A stretch of DNA of 11,482 bases from an uncultured Porphyromonadaceae bacterium (lineage in GTDB: Bacteria; Bacteroidota; Bacteroidia; Bacteroidales; Muribaculaceae): the NCBI GenBank assembly GCA_947177605.1, contig CAMWUX010000015.1, positions 1-11,482 on the forward strand, written 5' to 3'. Positions 1-4,743 of the stretch are shown in pieces. Each line of letters starts with the position of its first letter. The stretch's first letter is position 1. The position numbers were made by a program, and so were the translations under genes. The notes under the pieces were generated by a model, which saw nothing but the letters and a program-made list of their open reading frames with translations, did not search any database and had not been told where the DNA came from.

Positions 1-63
1 GGCTGGAATAATGTATCGAAGGGCTGCCCCGCTCCCCGCGTAGCCGGCGAACCCTACGTATAA
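1..63 (+). CDS. Possible 3' end of a plus-strand gene (partial)
   Basis: Frame 1 is open from the window edge to a TAA at 61-63 and reads GWNNVSKGCPAPRVAGEPYV. The codons (GGC, TCG, GCC, CCC) look like those of the other genes here. The next two frames on this strand stop earlier. A strong hairpin with a T-rich tail on this strand follows 24 bases after the stop, which is what the end of a plus-strand gene would look like. I do not recognise the 20 residues. They are too few to assign a family, and a chance open stretch is possible. Confidence 0.35.
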   Translation, partial: GWNNVSKGCPAPRVAGEPYV

Positions 64-86
64 TCCCCATCCATTTACAGATATAA

Positions 87-128
87 TAGAGGCGGTGCCC
101 GCGGGCATCGCCTCTACTGTTATTTTTT
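87..128. terminator. Rho-independent terminator between converging genes, probably bidirectional
   Basis: The arm AGAGGCGGTGCCC (88-100) pairs with GGGCATCGCCTCT (103-115), with one G.T wobble and an extra T-A pair at 87/116. The loop is effectively about four bases. On the plus strand it is followed by TGTTATTTTTTA, a good U-tract. On the minus strand the tail is the weaker ATTATATCT. It lies about 31 bases past the slyD stop (minus) and 24 bases past the possible plus-strand stop at 63, so it may serve both. Confidence 0.75.
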
Positions 129-146
129 ACTATTGCGGCAGGTGGA

Positions 147-731
147 TTACTTGCAGCAACCACCCTCGTGATCGCCACAGCAACCGCCTTCGCCACACGA
201 ATCGCCACACGAATCATGATCGCAACCGCAGCAGCCACCTACAGGCTGGATATCTTCAGGTGTGCTGTCGCGCACGAGCAGAATCTTGCCATGGAAACGA
301 ACATCCTTGCCGGCAAGAGGATGGTTGAAGTCCATCACGACATCATTGTCGGTCACTTCCTTCACCACACCGTTGATACGGTAGCCGTCGGCAGTCATCA
401 TAGGCAGTACGGCCCCGGGCTTTACTACATTGGTGTCAAATTTACCATCTACCTGGAATACATCTTTCGGTAGGGTAGCAACCTGTTCGGGATCTACCGG
501 ACCAAAAGCGTCGTCGGCTTTAACGCTCACGTCGAAAGTCTCATCTTTGGCAAGACCTTCAATGGCCTTTTCGAGGGGTACGATCACACCGGGTGTGACA
601 CCGAATACGAGTTTTTCGGGATCGTTAACATCGGTCTGGTGTACCAGAGTCTCGGTGCCGTCGGGGTTTACCTGATAGAGGTCGTAGCCGAGCTCTACAT
701 ATTTTCCGGGTTCAATTTTTTCCATATTCAT
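147..731 (-). CDS. slyD: SlyD-type FKBP peptidyl-prolyl cis-trans isomerase with Cys-rich metal-binding tail
   Basis: This cytoplasmic prolyl isomerase and chaperone speeds proline-limited folding. In other bacteria, SlyD also delivers nickel to hydrogenase or urease. The 194-residue protein has the split FKBP fold, with the insert-in-flap chaperone domain at about 73-125 and the family signature DFNHPLAGK at 134-142. Residues 165-194 form a glycine-rich tail with nine cysteines (167, 168, 170, 175, 179, 184, 185, 192, 193) and two histidines (172, 188), matching the metal-binding tail of SlyD. Two starts are possible, M1 and M3 (six bases later), and the protein is essentially unchanged either way. 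It lies 63 bases downstream of the phosphatase gene with no terminator between, so read-through from lpxB is possible. A -7-like promoter element also precedes it. No nickel enzyme is visible nearby, so the metal role is inferred from family knowledge. Confidence 0.93.
   Translation of the reverse strand: MNMEKIEPGKYVELGYDLYQVNPDGTETLVHQTDVNDPEKLVFGVTPGVIVPLEKAIEGLAKDETFDVSVKADDAFGPVDPEQVATLPKDVFQVDGKFDTNVVKPGAVLPMMTADGYRINGVVKEVTDNDVVMDFNHPLAGKDVRFHGKILLVRDSTPEDIQPVGGCCGCDHDSCGDSCGEGGCCGDHEGGCCK
190..215. repeat. 12-bp tandem repeat (2 copies) within the slyD tail
   Basis: The plus strand carries CGCCACACGAAT twice in direct succession (191-202 and 203-214). The period-12 match runs over 190-215. 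On the coding strand it gives two identical codon sets, GAT TCG TGT GGC, encoding D-S-C-G twice at residues 173-180. The repeat keeps the frame and doubles one cysteine unit. Confidence 0.9.
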
Positions 732-789
732 TGATTTTGGTTAATAATTTACGTTTTCGTTTCTATATATACTAACAAATTTCGTGCCA

Positions 790-797
790 CAAAGTTA
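790..797 (-). promoter_or_regulatory. -7-like promoter element (TAACTTTG) upstream of slyD
   Basis: The minus strand reads TAACTTTG, a full match to the Bacteroidetes -7 consensus TAnnTTTG, and it overlaps the TAA stop of the phosphatase gene (797-795). Transcription would begin near 785 and leave a leader of about 54 bases before the slyD ATG. No TTTG is seen about 20 bases further upstream, so only half of the promoter is supported. A six-base consensus is expected several times by chance in a window this size. Confidence 0.4.
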
Positions 798-1328
798 CCC
801 CAACGTGTCGAGGATATTCTGTGTACCCTCTTCGAGAAGGTCGAGCACCGTCTCAAATCCCTCATCGCCATCATAGTAAGGATCGGGCACCTCATACCAT
901 CGGGAGCCGGGTGAGAAAAATTCAGCCATGGCATATATCTTGTCATCATCCGTGCGCGTCTTGGCCAGTTTGTGTAGATTCCGGATGTTGCCCTCGTCCA
1001 TACCTATTATTATATCGAAGCGGTCGAAGTCCGACTCACGTACCTGACGGCACACATGGTCTACCTTCAGTCCGCGCTGACGTCCGTGGGCACGCATACG
1101 AGCATCGGGGAGATCGCCCACATGCCACGAGCCTATTCCGGCTGAATCGATCCCGCCTACACGGCAGTCGGGGCGATCGGCCACCTTATCGCGCATTATG
1201 GCATCGGCAGCCGGGCTGCGGCAGATATTGCCGAGGCATATGAAGAGGATAGATATACTATCGCGATCTTTCAGCCTGCGGGCCAGGCTCTCGATACGCG
1301 GCGAGGGATTGTAGTCGAGCAGATTCAT
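795..1328 (-). CDS. Low-molecular-weight protein tyrosine phosphatase
   Basis: This cytoplasmic phosphatase hydrolyses phosphotyrosine through a cysteinyl-phosphate intermediate. The P-loop CLGNICRS is at residues 31-38, with nucleophile Cys31 and phosphate-binding Arg37. The general-acid motif DPYY is at 149-152 (Asp149). Both sit where the family expects them, so the enzyme looks active. The start ATG overlaps the lpxB stop as ATGA, which implies translational coupling and fixes the start. The result is about 25 residues of polar N-terminal sequence before the first beta strand (ISILFIC), where most family members have only a few. Relatives act on bacterial tyrosine kinases that control capsule or exopolysaccharide export, or occur as stand-alone phosphatases. 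No kinase gene is visible here, so the substrate is unknown. The link to lpxB suggests envelope control but does not prove it. Confidence 0.92.
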   Translation of the reverse strand: MNLLDYNPSPRIESLARRLKDRDSISILFICLGNICRSPAADAIMRDKVADRPDCRVGGIDSAGIGSWHVGDLPDARMRAHGRQRGLKVDHVCRQVRESDFDRFDIIIGMDEGNIRNLHKLAKTRTDDDKIYAMAEFFSPGSRWYEVPDPYYDGDEGFETVLDLLEEGTQNILDTLG

Positions 1329-2455
1329 TTTCGGGTAAGTGTTGAGTAAATTATTTTTGCTGCAGCAGTAGCGGCATGATTCGATCCGAGGCGAGCGCGC
1401 ATCCGCTCGTAGCCTTCGAGTTGACGCTCACGTCCGGGAGCACCGGGAAGAATGTCGGATAGGCGCTCATCTACAGAGTCGACCGTGCATAGATGCACGA
1501 GCATCTCCGGTATCACCTCCTCATCGGCGATCAGGTTGGGCAGAGATACATACGGCACCTTTATAAGATGCTTCATGATGTTGTAGCTCAACCGCTTGCC
1601 GTTGGCACGATAGCATACCACCTGCGGAGTCCCGGCCAGCGCACACTCCAAAGTAGCCGTACCGGAGGTGACGAGAGCTGCCTCGGCATTGACCATCAGC
1701 TCAAAGGTGGCATCGCTCACGAGGGGCAGATCGGAGTATTGCCTGTAGTATTCCGCTTCGATAGCGGGCGCTCCCGCTATCACGGCCTGCATATCGGGAT
1801 GACGGCGTGCTACGGCATCCATCACCGGCAGATTATTGCGTATTTCGCCGCGACGGCTTCCCGGCACGAGAGCAAGAAGCGGCTTGCCTTCCTCAAGTCC
1901 CATGCGGCTGCGGAAGGTTGCCGAGTCGGCACGCAGTCGGCGAGCCACAGCGTCGATCTCCTCCTGCGAAGGATTACCCACATACTCCACGGCTACGCCC
2001 TTACGACTGAAATAGCCGACTTCGAATGGCAGGATGCTGAGTATCTTGGATACGTTGCGGCGCAGTGCTTTAACACGCCACTCCTTCCACGCCCACACCT
2101 TCGGAGCGATGAAGTAGAATACGGGTATGCCGCGCTTGCGGGCATACTTGGCCAGCTTGAGATTAAAGCTCGGATAGTCGACAAGGATCAGGCAATCAGC
2201 GTTAGATCTGTCGATTGCGGATTTTGCCGTGCGCAGATTGGCGAAGATGTCGGGAAGATGACGAAGCACCTCGCTGAAACCCATATAAGCCATGCGCCGG
2301 TAGTCGACCACCGGCTCACGACCGGCCTCGGCGGCCATAAGGTCGCCTCCGAGAAAGGTGAAACGCGCATCCGCATCGAGCTCTTTTATAGCCTTGATCA
2401 AGGCTGCGGCATGGAGGTCGCCCGAAGCCTCGCCGGCCGATAGGAAGTAGTTCAT
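1325..2455 (-). CDS. lpxB: Lipid-A-disaccharide synthase (LpxB, GT19)
   Basis: LpxB joins UDP-2,3-diacylglucosamine to lipid X at the inner face of the inner membrane, forming the beta-1,6 disaccharide of lipid A. The 376-residue length is normal for the family. Characteristic segments appear in order: GEASGD at 8-13 near the N-terminus, VDYPSFN at 92-98, APKVWAW at 117-123, GNP at 160-162, PGSRRGEI at 198-205 opening the nucleotide-binding half, SGTATLE at 264-270 and YVSLPNLIA at 302-310. There is no signal peptide, which fits a peripheral membrane enzyme. The start at 2455 begins directly with the first beta strand (MNYFLSAGEASGD), so a later start would cut the fold. The gene is coupled to the phosphatase by an ATGA overlap and is divergent from an MsbA-like exporter, placing lipid A synthesis and probable lipid A export side by side. 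Confidence 0.96.
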   Translation of the reverse strand: MNYFLSAGEASGDLHAAALIKAIKELDADARFTFLGGDLMAAEAGREPVVDYRRMAYMGFSEVLRHLPDIFANLRTAKSAIDRSNADCLILVDYPSFNLKLAKYARKRGIPVFYFIAPKVWAWKEWRVKALRRNVSKILSILPFEVGYFSRKGVAVEYVGNPSQEEIDAVARRLRADSATFRSRMGLEEGKPLLALVPGSRRGEIRNNLPVMDAVARRHPDMQAVIAGAPAIEAEYYRQYSDLPLVSDATFELMVNAEAALVTSGTATLECALAGTPQVVCYRANGKRLSYNIMKHLIKVPYVSLPNLIADEEVIPEMLVHLCTVDSVDERLSDILPGAPGRERQLEGYERMRARLGSNHAATAAAKIIYSTLTRK

Positions 2456-2459
2456 GCCC

Positions 2460-2467
2460 CAAAGTTA
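2460..2467 (-). promoter_or_regulatory. -7-like promoter element (TAACTTTG) immediately before lpxB
   Basis: The minus strand reads TAACTTTG, then GGGC, then the lpxB ATG. The element matches TAnnTTTG exactly. Transcription normally begins a few bases past this element, which would put the start of the RNA at or beside the A of the ATG. No TTTG lies about 20 bases upstream (that region reads near ATCGGC), so the upstream half is unsupported and another promoter could be used. Confidence 0.4.
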
Positions 2468-2474
2468 AGCAAAT

Positions 2475-2506
2475 TTTCCCTATCCCGCCGATTTTTGCTA
2501 ATTTTG
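2475..2506 (+). promoter_or_regulatory. Promoter of the MsbA-like exporter gene
   Basis: TAATTTTG at 2499-2506 matches the Bacteroidetes -7 consensus TAnnTTTG. TTTC at 2475-2478 is one base off the -33 element TTTG, with a spacing of 20 bases, which is close to ideal. Transcription would begin near 2512, giving a leader of about 40 bases before the ATG at 2554. No Shine-Dalgarno sequence is evident, as is usual in this phylum. Confidence 0.6.
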
Positions 2507-2553
2507 CACCTGTACAATTCTCCTTTACCAATCATTTTTAGCTCAATTACGCT

Positions 2554-4389
2554 ATGCATCAACTTTGGCAACTGCTCCGACGCTTCGCCCCCCGATATAA
2601 ACGCGACCTCATACTCGGCATCTTCTTCAATGTACTGGCCGCGCTGCTCACCCTCTTCTCTTTTGCAATGATCGCACCGATTCTGGAAATGCTCTTCCAG
2701 ATGGATGTGCCTACCTACAGCTATATGTCGCTCAACGATGGCTCGCTCAAAGATGTGGCCGTCAACAACTTCTACTATTATACCCAACTGGCCATAACCG
2801 AATGGGGCCAGTCGGTGACGCTCGCCCTGCTCGGCGCCGTACTCGTGGTGATGACAGCGCTGAAGACTGGTTCGGCCTACCTTAGTTCTTACTTCCTCAT
2901 ACCGATGCGCTGCGGTATAGTGCGCGATCTTCGCAATCAGATGTACGACAAGGTGGTGCGTCTCCCCATGGGCTTCTTCTCCAATGAGCGCAAGGGCGAC
3001 GTGATGGCTCGAATGAGCGGCGATGTGCAGGAGATCGAGACTTCCATTATGTCGTCGATCGATATGCTCTTCCAGGATCCCGTGATGATTCTCGCCTGCC
3101 TCGGCATGATGATCGTGGTGAGCTGGCAGCTCACGCTGTTTGTGCTCGTGCTGCTGCCTATCGCCGGCTTCGCTATGGGGCGCATAGGCAAGCACCTTAA
3201 GCGTACCTCGCTTGAGGCACAGCAGCAATGGGGCTCGATCATGAGCAATATCGAAGAGACCATCGGTGGTCTGCGTATCATCAAGGCCTTCAATGCCGAG
3301 GAGAAGGTGGAGAGCCGTTTTCACCGCGGTACCCAGGCTTTCTATCGCCTTACAGCCAAGGTGGCTCGTCGCCAGTCGCTTGCCCACCCGATGAGCGAAT
3401 TTCTCGGCACTCTCACCATAGCCATAGTGCTATGGTTTGGCGGCACACTGATACTCAGCGGCAATACCACCATCAATGCTCCGGCATTCATCTACTTCCT
3501 TGTGATCTTCTACAGCATGATCAATCCGGCCAAAAATATCTCGCGCGCCATGTATGCCGTGCAGAAGGGTCTTGCCTCGCTTGAGCGCGTCGACAAGATA
3601 CTGCAGGCCCGCAACCCGATCACCGATCCCGAATCGCCCCGAGAGATCAAGGAGTTTAAGGGACGTGTAGAATATCGCGACGTCAACTTCAGCTATGTGA
3701 CTGATCAGCCCGTGGCACGCGATATCAACATAGTCATAGAGCCCGGCCAGACAGTGGCACTAGTAGGGCAGAGCGGTAGTGGCAAATCTACCGTGGCCGA
3801 CCTTCTGCCCCGCTTCTACGACATCGATTCCGGCTCCATCACCATCGACGGTATCGACATACGTGATATGCGTGTCCACGACCTACGCTCGTATATGGGC
3901 AACGTCAATCAGGAGGCGATCCTATTCAACGATACATTTTACAACAATATCACCTTCGGAGTGCAGGATGCCACACTTGAGCAGGTGGAGCAGGCAGCGC
4001 GCATAGCCAATGCCCACGACTTCATCATGGCATCTGAGCAGGGGTATCAGACCAATATCGGCGATCGTGGCTGCCGATTGTCGGGCGGTCAGCGTCAGCG
4101 TATCTCCATAGCGCGTGCCATACTCAAGAATCCGCCCATCCTGATTCTCGACGAAGCCACATCAGCCCTCGACTCCGAAAGCGAACATCTCGTACAGCAG
4201 GCTCTTGAACGACTGATGCAAAACCGTACTACCCTCGTCATTGCCCATCGTCTCTCTACCATCAAAAACGCATCGATGATATGCGTGATGCACGAAGGCC
4301 GCATCGTGGAGCGCGGCACCCACGACGAGCTTATGAAACTCGACGGCTTCTATACGCGCCTCGTAGCCATGCAGTCGCTCGGCTCATGA
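2554..4389 (+). CDS. ABC exporter half-transporter, fused permease and ATPase, MsbA-like
   Basis: This 611-residue protein has the one-chain layout of homodimeric type IV exporters. An N-terminal membrane domain (about 1-340) has hydrophobic segments near 18-40, 87-112, 170-208 (two), 282-302 and 311-325. The ATPase domain (about 370-611) has Walker A GQSGSGKST at 405-413, Q-loop Gln453, signature LSGGQ at 509-513, Walker B ILILD at 529-533 followed by catalytic Glu534, the D-loop SALD at 537-540 and switch His565. All catalytic residues are present, so it should be active. MsbA flips lipid A core across the inner membrane. The divergent neighbour lpxB supports that role, but general lipid or drug exporters share the same architecture, so the substrate is inferred. 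It has its own promoter. No clear hairpin terminator is seen after its stop. Confidence 0.93.
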   Translation: MHQLWQLLRRFAPRYKRDLILGIFFNVLAALLTLFSFAMIAPILEMLFQMDVPTYSYMSLNDGSLKDVAVNNFYYYTQLAITEWGQSVTLALLGAVLVVMTALKTGSAYLSSYFLIPMRCGIVRDLRNQMYDKVVRLPMGFFSNERKGDVMARMSGDVQEIETSIMSSIDMLFQDPVMILACLGMMIVVSWQLTLFVLVLLPIAGFAMGRIGKHLKRTSLEAQQQWGSIMSNIEETIGGLRIIKAFNAEEKVESRFHRGTQAFYRLTAKVARRQSLAHPMSEFLGTLTIAIVLWFGGTLILSGNTTINAPAFIYFLVIFYSMINPAKNISRAMYAVQKGLASLERVDKILQARNPITDPESPREIKEFKGRVEYRDVNFSYVTDQPVARDINIVIEPGQTVALVGQSGSGKSTVADLLPRFYDIDSGSITIDGIDIRDMRVHDLRSYMGNVNQEAILFNDTFYNNITFGVQDATLEQVEQAARIANAHDFIMASEQGYQTNIGDRGCRLSGGQRQRISIARAILKNPPILILDEATSALDSESEHLVQQALERLMQNRTTLVIAHRLSTIKNASMICVMHEGRIVERGTHDELMKLDGFYTRLVAMQSLGS

Positions 4390-4431
4390 TTAATTAATGA
4401 GTACAATGAATTTGGTGTGAATAGAAAGCAG

Positions 4432-4464
4432 TTGACAGCATATCATAATTGATGGGTAATTTTG
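4432..4464 (+). promoter_or_regulatory. Promoter-like element in front of the RhuM relic
   Basis: TAATTTTG at 4457-4464 matches TAnnTTTG. TTG at 4432-4434 could serve as a -33 element, though the spacing of 22 bases is slightly long. The predicted RNA start is near 4470, a few bases before the purine-rich GAGAGT and the first readable RhuM codons. It looks like the original promoter of the decayed gene. Chance occurrence cannot be excluded. Confidence 0.45.
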
Positions 4465-4474
4465 CGATATGTAA

Positions 4475-4720
4475 GAGAGTAAGACAAATGAAATCATACT
4501 CTATCAGCCGGATCACACTCTTGCTATTGACGTAAGGGTTGAGGATGAATCAGTGTGGCTGACACAAGCTCAGATAGTGGGACTCTTCAACTCAAGCAAA
4601 GCGAATATCAGCGAACATTTAAAACATATATTTGAGTCCGGTGAATTAGACAAAGAAGCAACCGTTCGGAAATTCCGAACAGTTCGACAGGAGGGGAATA
4701 GGAGTGTCACCGGACTATGA
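4475..4720 (+). pseudogene. RhuM-family (virulence protein RhuM) N-terminal fragment, decayed
   Basis: The frame set by GAA at 4490 is open from 4475 to a TGA at 4718-4720 and encodes about 80 residues. It includes TNEIILYQPD, VWLTQAQIVGLFNSSKANIS, EHLKHIFESGEL and VRKFRTVRQEGNRSVT, in that order. I recognise these as the start of RhuM-family proteins, which are usually over 300 residues long. The frame has no ATG: AAG stands at 4481-4483 where ATG would be expected before ACA AAT GAA. The upstream in-frame ATG (4469) is followed at once by TAA. After ...NRSVT the homology breaks with a shifted frame (bases from 4712 can be read as R-T-like), and then the calcium pump gene ends at 4744. The gene therefore lost its start and about three quarters of its length. 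RhuM genes often travel with mobile or restriction-type islands, but no mobile-element ends are visible here. Confidence 0.8.
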
Positions 4721-4743
4721 TGACTATTGTTTTGTAGTATCTA

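Noticed and set aside
168..473. Repetitive plus-strand frame beginning MIATATAFATRIATR
   Set aside because: It is the antisense shadow of the Cys/Gly-rich SlyD tail. The repetition comes from that tail's tandem codons.
1493..2443. Open frame of 316 codons on the plus strand
   Set aside because: It lies fully antisense to lpxB, has no recognisable motifs and is rich in His and Arg, as expected of a mirror frame of a GC-rich gene.
2452..3387. Open frame of 311 codons on the minus strand
   Set aside because: It is antisense to the MsbA-like exporter, crosses its promoter, and shows a His/Glu-rich composition typical of shadow frames.
4390..4474. Possible terminator or insertion-sequence end after the exporter gene
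   Set aside because: I looked for hairpins, terminal inverted repeats and target-site duplications around the RhuM relic and found none convincing.
4664..4680. Perfect palindrome GTTCGGAA-A-TTCCGAAC
   Set aside because: It falls inside the RhuM coding frame (codons for V-R-K-F-R-T), has no usable loop and no U-tract after it, so it is unlikely to be the missing terminator of the exporter gene.
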